From: DAOUCP01 sp034432155
GTDB lineage: Bacteria; Chloroflexota; Anaerolineae; Epilineales; Epilineaceae
Length of the DNA: 64,000 bases
Reading direction: 5' to 3'
Assembly: GCA_034432155.1 (NCBI GenBank)
Contig: DAOUCP010000016.1
Location: 1-64,000 of the forward strand
The position numbers and the translations under genes are program-made. This document shows positions 1 to 8,915 of the stretch, one piece after another. Under the pieces are notes generated by a model. That model was given only the letters and a program-made list of their open reading frames with translations. It was not told the DNA's origin and made no database searches. Position 1 is the first letter of the stretch, and every line of letters starts with the position of its first letter.

Positions 1-339
1 GAGGATCGCTTCCCGTCCGCCATGCGCTCCTTCCAGGACGACCTCGAGGCTTGCTGGGCAACCTACCGCTGCCTGCTGGCTCACCGCCAGCGGATCCGAA
101 CGACGAATCTATTGGAGCGAGCGTTCGTCGAGCAGGGCCGGCGAACGAAGATCATTCCGGGATTCCTCACCGAAAGGAGTTGTCGGAAACTGGTATATGC
201 CACCCTATGGCAGGCGAGTCAACGGTGGCAGAGCGTGCGGATGAGCGAGTTCGAGCGCGAACAGCTTCGGCACCTCCGGCGAGAGCTTGGTCAGACGCCG
301 CCCACCCCCACCGACGGGCAGGTCCGTCGTGCCGCGTAG
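1..339 (+). pseudogene. IS256/mutator-family transposase, C-terminal fragment cut by window edge
   Basis: The frame is open from base 1, so the left part lies outside the window. The visible 112 residues match the C-terminal end of IS256-type (Transposase_mut) DDE transposases: the segment RIRTTNLLERAFVEQGRRTK followed by an aromatic-rich helix (YATLWQASQRW) is the conserved region after the catalytic Glu. The family mobilises insertion sequences by cut-and-paste. No terminal inverted repeat can be checked because only one end is visible. It is labelled pseudogene because neither completeness nor the catalytic triad can be seen and its neighbours are decayed; it could be the end of an intact element. 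Confidence 0.75.
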
Positions 340-423
340 CTCACGCCCCCTGCTTTTACAGCAGCTATGGGACTTGACCACGACGCCCTCCGAAGGGTCA
401 AAGATGCCGCGAAAAAGGCCCGA

Positions 424-1610
424 TTATCGCCCGGATTGTAGAAGCTGGGCCAGCGCGCTTTCTTGCGACTCAGCGCGCAGGTCCTCGAGGATCTCCTCCG
501 AGAAGTTCTTCTTCGCGCCCTGTTTGCCGTACTGGACGACCAGCTTGTTGAGCGTCGGCCCGGTGACGAACCAGTAGCCCTTGCCGAGGCTCCCGGCTGT
601 CGCTGCATGGAGGTAGAAGCAGCGGTTTTCGAGCTGCAACAAGGCCCCGTCCGCGTAGTTCCAGTTCAGGCCCTGCTTCGAGCCGGGGAGCGTCACATCC
701 TTCGAGCGGAACCCGTCGCGGCCGCCCTGGCCACCGAAGGAGCCAAGAAGGATTGCGGATGCCAGCCCCTGCCCGACGGCCTCGCTCCGGTAGTCGCCGC
801 CGAATTCCTCGTCGACGATGCCTGCGATGGCCCGGTCGTCGATCACGTCGGTAGCGGCCGCCGACTGGTAGGCCGACCCCCAAAGCCGCGTCAACGCGCC
901 CTCGACAGCGTCGAGGGACCCGGGATGAAGGAGACAGCGTGATCTGCCAGGCTCGTGTCACCGCCCGGCACCCCCGCCGCGCCCACGCCGTAGTCAGCCA
1001 GTTCGTCCAGCAGGATCAAGCATGGAGAAGCGGTTTGCGGAGTCTCGAAGAGACGCTGAGGCGCGCGCTGCCTCTCACCGTTCGCCCGCACGCGTTCGCA
1101 GAGAGACTTTCCACCGAGCTGGTGCGCCAATTGGCCCCAATGCGTGCGCTGGTGAACGCCGTCTTCGACCTGACGGCCCAGGGTCGCGTCGCAGGTCTCG
1201 TTCGTGAAGACGGCGACGCCCTTCAGCTGCTCCGGCAGTTGTCCACCGACGGCCTTCCGCAGCCCCTCGCCCTGCGGCGATCCTTTCAACCGATCTGCGT
1301 GCTTTGCCAGGTGCCACAAGGCCACGAGCGTCTGCCTCTTGCCACGGCCGAAGGCAGTTTGCAGTCTGATGATACGGTCTGCGCTCTCGCCGCCATGGCG
1401 CAAGCCGCTCGGGAGCCGACTCAACAATGTGGACGGGTCTGCGGTCAGCTACGTTTTGCGGAAGAACGACACGGCGTCGAGGTAGACCTCCGGGGCCGTG
1501 CCTTGGACGACCGCCCAGACGTTCGCTGCGAACACCGCCTCGGCGAGCCACCCTTCGCGGATGTCCTCGTGGGTTGTCGCGATGGCGTACCAGGGCTTGA
1601 TCTGCGTCAT
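424..1610 (-). pseudogene. DUF499 family AAA-type ATPase, degraded by frameshifts and deletion
   Basis: Three consecutive minus-strand pieces in different frames read as one ancestral DUF499 protein. The start is ATG at 1610, giving MTQIKPWYAIATTHEDIREG and then FAANVWAVVQG (to 1449). The second piece (891-1427) has FGRGKRQTLVALWHLAKHAD, a P-loop region whose family pattern is GGGKTHTL; here KT has become KR. It also has ILLDELADY, the Walker B-like motif. The third piece (424-894) has IDDRAIAGIVDEEFGGDY and LNWNYADGALL, typical of the middle of the family. About 150-200 residues between pieces two and three, and the C-terminus, are missing. DUF499 genes are known from restriction or defence-like clusters with DUF1156 methylases. 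The gene overlaps the HEPN stop by ATGA, so it was once co-transcribed with HEPN/MNT. It is certainly non-functional as read; the family name rests on recalled motifs. Confidence 0.7.
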
Positions 1611-1998
1611 GGCTGATCGCCTCCCTTGCTCGAAAGATAGGCCTCGGTGGCTTCGATGAAATCTTGAGCCCACGCGCAGACCAATTCAGCATCGGCGTTC
1701 GAAACGTGTGCTTCGATGCCGTAGTCGCCGACGTGCCGTAATTCTATGAGGACCAAAGCCACTGGTGATACTTCGGGTCGAACCGGCCCTGCCTGGCATA
1801 CTCCCGGCCAAAAGCGGCGATTAGGGCTGAATGCTTCCGATACGTCTGACCCAAGATCACCAGCAGGGCGTCGTCCACATAGAACATGGCGTAGTAAGCA
1901 CGAGAAGCCGAAAAACCGGGGTAGCCGTCTCGCAGGAGACTTCGCACTGCGTCCAGGCTTTCTTTGGCCTTTTGCAGCAAGAATTCGATCTCGCTCAT
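1607..1998 (-). pseudogene. HEPN-domain protein (MNT-HEPN toxin partner), apparent frameshift
   Basis: The start is ATG at 1998, overlapping the MNT stop by ATGA. The first frame gives a typical HEPN helical bundle start (LLQKAKESLDAVRSLLRDGY, then SRAYYAMFYVDDALL) and stops at 1744 after HQWLWSS. The expected second half is present one frame over, downstream: LIELRHVGDYGIEAHV, then ADAELVCAWAQDFIEATEAY, ending at a TGA that overlaps the DUF499 ATG. The whole gene would be about 130 residues, normal for the family. HEPN proteins paired with MNT are RNase-type toxins or nucleotide-binding partners; the RX4-6H motif is not clearly preserved in what can be read. A sequencing error in the short run near 1750 is an alternative to real inactivation. 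Confidence 0.75.
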
Positions 1999-2321
1999 AC
2001 GACTACACCGTCCCTGCGAACATTCATCAGAAACGGTGTTCTCCGTCTCCGATACTCCTCGGAAACCACGAACGCGGTCGAGATCACCACGTCGTACCTG
2101 AGGCTGATTTGGGCGGCCGCCTCGGCAGTCCTCTTGACGAGGGCACCGTAGTCAAAGGGTGTGCGCATCACGCACAGCACGTCGATATCCGAGCCTTGGT
2201 GGGCGTCTCCGCGGGCCTGGGATCCATAGAGCACAACGGATTCCAAATCTTGTCCCAAGATCGCGGCCAAACAATCTCGATATTCTTCCATGATCTGTTC
2301 GATCCGATTGGGCTTGTCCAT
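1995..2321 (-). CDS. MNT-type minimal nucleotidyltransferase (antitoxin of MNT-HEPN pair)
   Basis: This is a 108-residue protein with the polymerase-beta-like nucleotidyltransferase signature GSQARGDAHQGSDIDV (residues 33-48), that is GSxARG followed by SDIDxxV, carrying two catalytic Asp residues. MNT proteins AMPylate their HEPN partner on a Tyr to neutralise it; here the partner follows immediately with an ATGA overlap. ATG at 2321 is chosen over upstream extensions because GGAGA lies just before it and the family starts a few residues before the first helix. The frame is intact, unlike the HEPN gene after it, so only the antitoxin half of the pair appears complete. Confidence 0.88.
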   Translation of the reverse strand: MDKPNRIEQIMEEYRDCLAAILGQDLESVVLYGSQARGDAHQGSDIDVLCVMRTPFDYGALVKRTAEAAAQISLRYDVVISTAFVVSEEYRRRRTPFLMNVRRDGVVV

Positions 2322-2819
2322 TTCATCTCCTTTCGCCCATTCGGAAGAGCTGCTCTTGCGCATCCCTCTGTACGCGGAGCCCTTGCCCTCAGCAGGGAGG
2401 GTCTGGCGCTCGCCTCGTCGCCGCCGATCTGAACAATCCGTCGGTCGTCGTCCCACACCTGCCGTGCTGCGCTGTGGAGATTGGCCGAGGCATATTACAG
2501 CTGTAGCGCCCAGGTGACTTGGGAAAAAGCGTGCGTTCTCCCAAGGGAGGCTCCCGCAGGCCCGCTCCGCGGCCCGCGTCCCTTCCTGGCGCTGCGCCAG
2601 CAGCGCTTCGGGGTCGCCGTCGTGCACGTGCGCCGGTCACAACTGGCGCAGCGCACTGCGGAGCCGATCGTAGTTGGTGAGTCGGGCGAAGCGGCTTGTC
2701 GCCCGGGCGGCCACGCCACAGGACCCGGGATCGTAGCCGAAGGGCCCCTCGTGGCGGTGCGTGCGGTGCCTGCGTTCCATGAGCCCATGCCTCTTATGTC
2801 TGAGCAGAAAGACCTACTC
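2322..2819. other. Intergenic stretch between MNT and hicA, no supported gene
   Basis: About 500 bases with no convincing protein. The best minus-strand frame (ATG at 2780 to a stop at 2637, 47 codons, beginning MERRHRTHRHEGPFGYDPGS) has a plausible composition but no family I recognise and no clear ribosome-binding site. An AT-richer patch near 2490-2500 could hold the promoter of the MNT-HEPN-DUF499 unit. Confidence 0.4.
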
Positions 2820-3044
2820 TCACACAAGTTCCAGCAATTCCTCACGTGTTATTTCGCAATCACTCAGAATTTTCGACATTAGCCCTGGACCAATGATTTC
2901 GCCACGATGAACGGGCACAACGGTGCAGCGTCCATCGGGATGCCACAAGAAGTGATGGCTACCCTTGACACGGATCACTTCAAAACCAGCCTTACGTAAC
3001 GCACCAATCAGTTCTTGCCCGTTGACACGCGGCAGTTTTGTCAT
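2820..3044 (-). CDS. hicA: HicA family mRNA interferase toxin
   Basis: This is a 74-residue protein with the HicA double-stranded-RNA-binding fold signature: the N-terminal segment VNGQELIGALRKAGFEVIRV, then GSHHFLWHPDGR, which carries the conserved catalytic His, then TVVPVHRGEIIGPGLMSKIL. HicA toxins cleave mRNA and tmRNA and are blocked by HicB. The length is normal for the family and no residue is obviously missing. The start overlaps the end of hicB by 4 nt, so the two are translationally coupled with the antitoxin gene first. Confidence 0.92.
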   Translation of the reverse strand: MTKLPRVNGQELIGALRKAGFEVIRVKGSHHFLWHPDGRCTVVPVHRGEIIGPGLMSKILSDCEITREELLELV

Positions 3045-3256
3045 ACTTCGACCCAGATACGTTGAACACCTATAAACTCCTGAGGTGAGATCGTTTCGCC
3101 TTCAACCGCTAGGCACAACTCAATGGCTTCCCGAATACGTTTCATCAAGGTATCCAACGATTTAGCTTGGGTATGACAGCCGCGCAATTCAGGGACACTG
3201 GCTACATAGTAACCTTCGGCATCACGTTCAATAATCACGTTGAAGACTCTCGTCAC
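3041..3256 (-). CDS. hicB: HicB family antitoxin
   Basis: The protein carries the HicB partial RNase-H-like fold: FNVIIERDAEGYYVASVPEL, then GCHTQAKSLDTLMKRIREAI. It neutralises HicA by covering its active site. GTG at 3256 is preferred because it puts the first residues (VTRVFNVII) where the family begins and has GGAG about 9 nt upstream; a TTG at 3292 would add 12 unsupported residues. No C-terminal DNA-binding domain is visible (the protein ends about 25 residues after the fold core), so autoregulation, if any, is not explained by a separate ribbon-helix-helix domain. Confidence 0.88.
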   Translation of the reverse strand: MTRVFNVIIERDAEGYYVASVPELRGCHTQAKSLDTLMKRIREAIELCLAVEGETISPQEFIGVQRIWVEV

Positions 3257-3864
3257 CTTTCTTCGCTCCGTTTTATTCTGCTGCGGCTTCAAGAGTGCGC
3301 CGAACTACCAATTATACAGCACCGCCCAACGACTGCAACATTGAATATCCCAGCCCACCCGAGCTCCGTGGCGCGCGGCCGACCGGGAACGCGAGTGCGG
3401 GCACGTCGCGAGTTGCGCGGCCAAGCGCGCCCGCCCGGCACTTCCGGCTGCGCCTCGTCGGTGATCGACAGGTCTGCGTAACACGGCACGAACCGGCGAG
3501 CCGATACCTCGGGCAGAGCGGGCACTGGCTCGGCACCGCCGACCGCCGCTCGGGCAGGCCAGCCGCTGCTGACACACCCCAAGGCGATGGCCGGAAACGG
3601 TTTCCCGGCCGAGCGGATCCCCCGGCTGCGTGGCGGCGTCTGTGCCTGCGGCCACGGGCGAGGACCTTGCCATCCGCTCGGACGAGCTATCCCCCAGCGC
3701 TCTCCGCCCACTGGCCAGGACAGCGAACCGACCGCCCCGGATGCAGGGGGGCCTCAGGCGGCCCGGCGATAAGCATTGCGCGCTGGCCTCTGAGTGCCTG
3801 AAGCAGCCGATCGCCGGTACAGGCTTTTCGTCCGACCATGATGCGCGCCCCTGGCACGGGTACA
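3257..3864. other. Gene-poor stretch within the decayed island
   Basis: About 600 bases with several overlapping open frames on both strands, none with recognisable motifs or ribosome-binding sites. The high GC content alone explains the long frames. The end next to hicB must contain the hicBA promoter; no clear sigma-70 pair was found. It is probably debris between the toxin-antitoxin pair and the recombinase remnant. Confidence 0.4.
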
Positions 3865-4357
3865 TCACCCGCCGGCTAGGCGGTCGACGGGGCCGATGAC
3901 CCCACCGTTGCCGCGCCTCAGCACATGGCCGCAGCTCATCGTTCTCGAGACGTCCCGATGACCCGGCGCTCCTGAATCGTGCGCATGTCACGGCCGCCCT
4001 CGAGCCCAAGATCCTGCTCCTGCCGCGCCTCGGCGGCTGCCATTTCCTCCCGCAGCGGCGGACCCAGGCCTTCCGGGATCAACGTGAGGCGATCGGCATC
4101 GCTCTTGCCCCGGCGAACGATGACCTGCCGCCGTGCCAGGTACGCATCCTTCACCCCGAGCGTCCACGCCCCCAGCAGCCGCATAGCCCCGCGCGCCCGA
4201 TCGCCGATGTGCCGAACGGCCCCGGCGGCCGGCGCGAGCGACGACCGGCGGCGTAGCGGGCTCTGGGTTCGGCGCCTGGAGCAGACGACACACACGCCGC
4301 GCCGGCGAGCGTGGCCGACAGCGGGGCAGCCGTCGGCCGAGCGAGCACAACGGGGAG
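3865..4357 (-). pseudogene. Integron-type tyrosine recombinase remnant (catalytic Tyr lost)
   Basis: Three frames together reproduce conserved blocks of integron/XerC-like integrases. LPVVLARPTAAPLSATLAG (from about 4357) matches the LPVVLSRPEV block. LGVKDAYLARRQVIVRRGKS and DADRLTLIPEGLGPPLREEM match the RVKDIDF...ITVRxGKGxKDR block. DMRTIQE plus, one frame over, GHRDVSRTMSCGHVLRRGNG matches the C-terminal IRTVQELLGHRDVSTTMIYTH block. The middle part holding HxLRHSFATH is deleted, and the nucleophile position of MIYTHV reads MSCGHV, so Tyr is replaced by Cys. With two frameshifts and a deletion this is a dead gene. It marks past site-specific recombination in the island. Confidence 0.75.
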
Positions 4358-4832
4358 ATACCATGGTCGATGAGATTCGAGCAGGGGGATGGACCCGAAG
4401 GGCCGTTCGTAGATGGCTCGCAAAGCGGGGGCCGTGAGCTACCCAAGTGCGGTCAAGGAAACAGCACAGAACGGAGGCTCGCGTGGTGGACACGATACCG
4501 CAGGGCAATAGCGCTCCGCAATGTTTCGACAGGCTTCTTGCCGGCAACGGGTCGGAGGCCGCAGATCTGGTAGGCAAGCCGGTGTGTCTCAAGATTCACC
4601 CGGTGGCACAGAAAGCGACCCGCTAGCCCACTCGGCGTCCGCTGGGCATCGAGCGCCCGACGCAAGAAGCTGCGCAGCTGGAGGTTGAGGACACGCTGGG
4701 TCGAGTGCGTTCGCTCTTTGTACCGCTGCCCGGTGCGCCGCGAGCACTCCCTGGCGAGCTGCTCACGACCGCCTTGCCCGAGCCCCCAGCAGCACGTAAC
4801 GGGACTGGCGAGGCTACGTCAGAGCATGCGGG
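4358..4832. other. Stretch upstream of the giant VWA gene, no supported gene
   Basis: No coding frame here shows family motifs. It may hold the lost N-terminal part of the recombinase and the promoter of the following gene, but no convincing -35/-10 pair was seen. A minus-strand frame at 4453-4665 has an even composition but no recognisable family. Confidence 0.35.
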
Positions 4833-7800
4833 ATGCTCCGTGCCGTGCGCGCCTCTTCCCTTAGCCGCGTCGCCAACCGCTGCGCGACATCCCCGTCCCT
4901 GCGCCGGCTGGCGAACCGTCGCGCGACCGGCTGGCCAAGCTCGTCGGCAATTGGCGAGCGCGTCGCGAGCCGCTGCGCGACCGCCGTGTGCCGCCTGGCT
5001 CGTCGCCGCACGAGTGCTCCGTCCCCGTGCCGGCTGGCGAACCGCGGCGCGACCGGCTCGCCGAGCTTGTCGGCAATTGGCGAGCGCGTCGGTCGCAGGT
5101 TGGGCCGCGCCGCTGCCCTCGCCGCGAGCGTTGCCGCCGGCACCGTTCTCTTGGGCCACGCTGCCGACGCAATTCGCCCCGTCGCGCATGCTGACTTCCC
5201 CCTCGCGCCGTCCGGGCCGCTTTCAGCCAGCGGGACCGCCGCCGATCCAGCAGGGAGTGCTCTGGCTGCGCTCGCCACGGGAGCGAGCGCCACCGATGCG
5301 CCCGTGGAGACACCGCAACGATATTGCCTCGTCGGTGTGTGGCAGTCGACGCGCCAGGAAAACGCGCTGAATCGACCGGAAGGTATCGACGTTGCCGCCG
5401 ACGGCCTGATCGTAATCGCCGAGCGGGGCAACCATCGCGTCAGCATCTGGCATGCCGACGGCAAAGCGGCGATGCACTGGGGCAGTCAGGGATCCGCGCC
5501 GGGCGAGTACGCGGCTCCCGAGGACGTGGCCGTCGACTTGCCCCGCGGCCGGCTGTATGTGGCGGATACTGGCAATCGCCGGGTGCAGGTTCTCGACCGA
5601 ACGAGCGGCCGGGTGCGCGCCGTCTGGACAGAGGTCGGCCGACCGCAAGGCATCGCCGTCGATGGCGAGGGCTTGGTCTACGTGGCCGACGGCGAATCGG
5701 GCAGCCTTCGCCTCTTTGATGCCGAGGGCCAACCACGTGGCGCGTGGCGTGCCGACCGCCCCGCCGACCATACAACCAGCGACGGCTTCGACCCCCGGGG
5801 CATTTCGGTCGGCCCCGATGGTCTGGTGTACGTGGCCGATCACCGCGGCCAGCGGGTGCTGTGGTTCGATCGCCATGGCCAGGTGGTCGGCCAGCTCTCC
5901 CTCGACAACTGCGTCACGCCCGGAGGTGCCCCGTACGACGCCGCTGTCGACGCCCACGGCAACCTGTACGTGTCCGTCGCCCGTGGTGTCCTGCGCTTCG
6001 CAGGCCGAACCTCTTACGCCGAGCTGATCCTGCCTCGGCGGGCGGTCGAGGATCCCGCCTGCCCATTCCCGGATCGTAGCCGCTGTCCCTTGCTGCTCCT
6101 GCCGATCCCCGAGAACCACGAGGGAGTGCGGCGGCTGGCTGTCCGGCCCGACGGCGGCTTGTACTTCACGTACGCACCCCAGTTGCGAATTGGCGATGCT
6201 GCGTTTGCCTTCCCGGCACGCGGCTTCCCGACGATCATCGCACCGGAGGTGGGCGATACCGCCAAGCACGCCGTCCACCCCAGTCGCCTGGATGTGGCCA
6301 CCGACCCGTTCGCTGTCCATGTCCTCGACACCTCTGGGCAGGTGCGCGCCTATCGCGAGGATGGGCGTCCGTACGATAGCTACCACATCTTTCGCAACGG
6401 CCCGGGCATCGACATTGCGGCGGATGCCCTGCGGCCGGACGTCACCGGCGTCCTCAGCGGCAACCAGGTCAGCCTGTCCTCGCTGCGGGACTTCGAGGGT
6501 CGCACAGGCCGCCTCACCGAGGTGCTGGAGCCGGGCATGCTGACGGGAACCGATCGGGTGGGCGACCGCGTGCCCGACCCGCGCTGGTGGAACGTGGCCC
6601 TGACGATGCGCGACGGCCTCCGCGCCGTGCTGGATGCCGGACGCGGCAGACTTGTGGTGCGCGCCGAGCCCGACCAGCTGGTAGCTGCCCGGTGGTTGCA
6701 GCCCGAAAGCGCTACCGTGCGCGCCTTTCGCGATGTCGACTACGACTCCCAGGGTAACCTGTGGATCCTGGCCCGTGACGGTGAGATCGTGCGCTACGAT
6801 GCTCGCGGCCGCGCGCTCGCCTCGGTGCGGCCCGCAAGCCTGGCCGAGCGGTCCGCCGAATCCCTGGCCACGAGCACCGACGGTGGGGGAGCGGTGCTCA
6901 CTGGCGATGGCTGGGTCCTGCGTTTTGCCTCGACCGGTCAACTCCTCGCCGCCTGGCGGCCGGCCGATGACGCCGGTCCCGGGGACTACGAAGACCTGGC
7001 CATCGATGAGCGGGGGCGCGTCCTCGTCGCCGACGCCGCCAACGACCGCCTGCTGGTCTTCGAGAGGACCGACGGCACCGGCGATCCCCTGCCCGCCCCG
7101 GAGCGTGGCGCCTGTGAGGTGACACCGGTCAAGGACGCGAGCCCCAGCCGCCTGCTTCTGGGCGAAACCACCGAGGTGACGCTTCAGCTCGCGGCCAGGT
7201 GCGATCTGGACGTCGTCCTGGTGGTCGACACCAGTTGCCAGGCCTCGGGCGAACGACTGAATCAGGCCCGCCGCGCCCTAGTCGCCTTTGCCGACGCCAT
7301 GAACCAACCCACCGATCGGCTGGCCCTGGTCACCTTCAGCGACCAGCTCGGTGGCGCGCGTTTGCGTGTGCCGCTCACCGAGGATCGGTTCGCCATCCGC
7401 GATCAGGCCCTGGCCCTGAGCCCCGATTGCCTGCCCATCGCCTGGTTCCCTGATCGGCGGGCCGAGGGTCGCATCAGCGATGGCCTGCGCGCCGGCCGCG
7501 AAGCGCTGTTCGGCCCACAAGCTCGACCGGGCGCAGCGAAAGCCCTCATTCTGGTCTCGCCCAGCATCCTCGATCGCGAGATTCACGAGCGACAGCTCTA
7601 CCACCGCTGGATCGCCGGCAGCATCGCCCCCGGAGTCACCGAGCGGCAGCACGCGATCTCGGAGGCCCACCAGCTCTGGTTGGCCGGTGTGCGGGTGTAT
7701 GCCGTCGCCGTCGGGGAGGACAACCGGCCGCTGGGCCCACCGCCGGAGCCTACGCCGGACCTGATCTCCAGCCATCCCGCCGACGAAGGCCTGCTCAGCT

Positions 7801-8888
7801 CCCTGGCCTATCCGCCAGCCGCTTTCCGCTCGGCCGCAAATCCGGCGATGCTGCCGGAGACGCTTCGCCAGATCGGCCTCGAGCTGTCAGCGCGCAACGG
7901 CTTCGAATCGCTCGTGATCGTGGACCAACTGCCGGACAGCATGCGTTTCGTTCCAGGCAGCGCCGCGCCACCGGCCGAGCAACCGGATGCCAGCAGCCTG
8001 CGCTGGAGCTTCGGCCCCAGCGGAGCGGAGGGCCCGCCGACCATCCGCTTCCGCCTGGAGCCTATGCAGGCAGGCGTATGGCCGACCAACCTCGAGGCCC
8101 GGGCGACCTTTGAAGATGGCTTGCACCATCGCGGCAGCGTGACCTTCCCCGTGCCGACCGTCGAGGTCCTGGCGCCCACCGCCATGCCTTCTGCCACCGC
8201 ACCGCTAGCGACCGTCCCTCCGACCGCCACCGCCGTGGTGCCGCCAACCGCCAGGCCCACGCAGACCGCAAGCTCGGCCACTCCCACCCGACCGGCGCGG
8301 CCAGCGTTCCTGCCGTTGGTGCTCGTCGACCGCTGCGTGCCCAAGACGAATCCCGTGGACGTCGTCCTGGCCATCGACGCCTCGTCCTCCATGACGGGCG
8401 TCAAGCTCACCGCCGCGGTGGAAGCGGTACGCACCTTCCTCGGCCTCCTCAATCTGCCTCGCGATCAGGCGGCAGTGGTCGCCTTCCACTCCCGGGCGAT
8501 GCGGCTGCAGGAGCTGACCGGCAATCGCGAGTACCTGGAACGCGCCCTTCGTGATCTGTCCACCGAACCCGGCACCCGGATTGACCTCGGGCTGGAGGAG
8601 GCCATCGCAACCGCAACCGGCGAGCGGGCGCGGCCCAGTGCCGACCCTGTCATCGTCCTGCTGACCGACGGCCAGGCACAGGGTGGCACCGAGGCCGACA
8701 CCCTCCGCGCCGCCAGTCATGCCCATGACCTGCGGATCGCCGTCTATGCCGTCGGTCTCGGCGACGACGTGCAGCCGGACTTCCTCGTGGCCATCGCCGG
8801 CGATCGGACACGGGTGTTCCTGAGCCCGACCGAAGCTGAGCTGCGGGCGATCTATACCGCTATCGCCCGCATGATTCCCTGCCGCTGA
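4833..8888 (+). CDS. Exported NHL-propeller protein with two von Willebrand factor A domains
   Basis: The longest form has 1351 residues. Numbering from ATG 4833, a hydrophobic export signal lies near residues 88-115 (GRAAALAASVAAGTVLL), preceded by a repeat-derived Arg-rich segment. A start at TTG 5067, just before the signal, would give 1273 residues and a more normal N-terminus. Residues about 177-420 carry NHL-type repeats (GIDVAADGLIVIAERGNHRV; LYVADTGNRRVQVLD; VYVADHRGQRVLWFD). VWA domain 1 begins near residue 790, where the MIDAS motif reads DTSCQAS instead of DxSxS. A beta-sandwich-like region and a Pro/Thr linker with FLPLVL follow, then VWA domain 2 from about 1172 with an intact DASSS and LLTDG. 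Such proteins act in surface adhesion or as sensors; the ligand is unknown. Domain calls are good, function is inference. Confidence 0.8.
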   Translation: MLRAVRASSLSRVANRCATSPSLRRLANRRATGWPSSSAIGERVASRCATAVCRLARRRTSAPSPCRLANRGATGSPSLSAIGERVGRRLGRAAALAASVAAGTVLLGHAADAIRPVAHADFPLAPSGPLSASGTAADPAGSALAALATGASATDAPVETPQRYCLVGVWQSTRQENALNRPEGIDVAADGLIVIAERGNHRVSIWHADGKAAMHWGSQGSAPGEYAAPEDVAVDLPRGRLYVADTGNRRVQVLDRTSGRVRAVWTEVGRPQGIAVDGEGLVYVADGESGSLRLFDAEGQPRGAWRADRPADHTTSDGFDPRGISVGPDGLVYVADHRGQRVLWFDRHGQVVGQLSLDNCVTPGGAPYDAAVDAHGNLYVSVARGVLRFAGRTSYAELILPRRAVEDPACPFPDRSRCPLLLLPIPENHEGVRRLAVRPDGGLYFTYAPQLRIGDAAFAFPARGFPTIIAPEVGDTAKHAVHPSRLDVATDPFAVHVLDTSGQVRAYREDGRPYDSYHIFRNGPGIDIAADALRPDVTGVLSGNQVSLSSLRDFEGRTGRLTEVLEPGMLTGTDRVGDRVPDPRWWNVALTMRDGLRAVLDAGRGRLVVRAEPDQLVAARWLQPESATVRAFRDVDYDSQGNLWILARDGEIVRYDARGRALASVRPASLAERSAESLATSTDGGGAVLTGDGWVLRFASTGQLLAAWRPADDAGPGDYEDLAIDERGRVLVADAANDRLLVFERTDGTGDPLPAPERGACEVTPVKDASPSRLLLGETTEVTLQLAARCDLDVVLVVDTSCQASGERLNQARRALVAFADAMNQPTDRLALVTFSDQLGGARLRVPLTEDRFAIRDQALALSPDCLPIAWFPDRRAEGRISDGLRAGREALFGPQARPGAAKALILVSPSILDREIHERQLYHRWIAGSIAPGVTERQHAISEAHQLWLAGVRVYAVAVGEDNRPLGPPPEPTPDLISSHPADEGLLSSLAYPPAAFRSAANPAMLPETLRQIGLELSARNGFESLVIVDQLPDSMRFVPGSAAPPAEQPDASSLRWSFGPSGAEGPPTIRFRLEPMQAGVWPTNLEARATFEDGLHHRGSVTFPVPTVEVLAPTAMPSATAPLATVPPTATAVVPPTARPTQTASSATPTRPARPAFLPLVLVDRCVPKTNPVDVVLAIDASSSMTGVKLTAAVEAVRTFLGLLNLPRDQAAVVAFHSRAMRLQELTGNREYLERALRDLSTEPGTRIDLGLEEAIATATGERARPSADPVIVLLTDGQAQGGTEADTLRAASHAHDLRIAVYAVGLGDDVQPDFLVAIAGDRTRVFLSPTEAELRAIYTAIARMIPCR
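4908..5091 (+). repeat. 58-nt imperfect direct duplication at the 5' end of the VWA gene
   Basis: The segments 4908-4965 and 5034-5091 match at 53 of 58 positions, 126 nt apart; both begin CTGGCGAACC and contain GTCGGCAATTGGCGAGCGCG. The 126-nt period keeps frame, so if translated it gives a repeated Arg/Ser/Ala-rich segment (IGERV at both copies) before the signal-peptide-like region. The coding quality is poor, which suggests that this stretch may be untranslated leader. Confidence 0.8.
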
Positions 8889-8915
8889 CCAGCATGATCG
8901 CCAGCGGCGCCGATC

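Noticed and set aside
3295..3801. Possible plus-strand protein in the island gap
   Set aside because: Arg/Pro/Ala-rich with no hydrophobic core or motif, typical of a random GC-rich frame.
5223..6941. Long minus-strand open frame (572 codons) inside the VWA gene
   Set aside because: It is the shadow of a GC-rich real gene, with no family motifs or ribosome-binding site.
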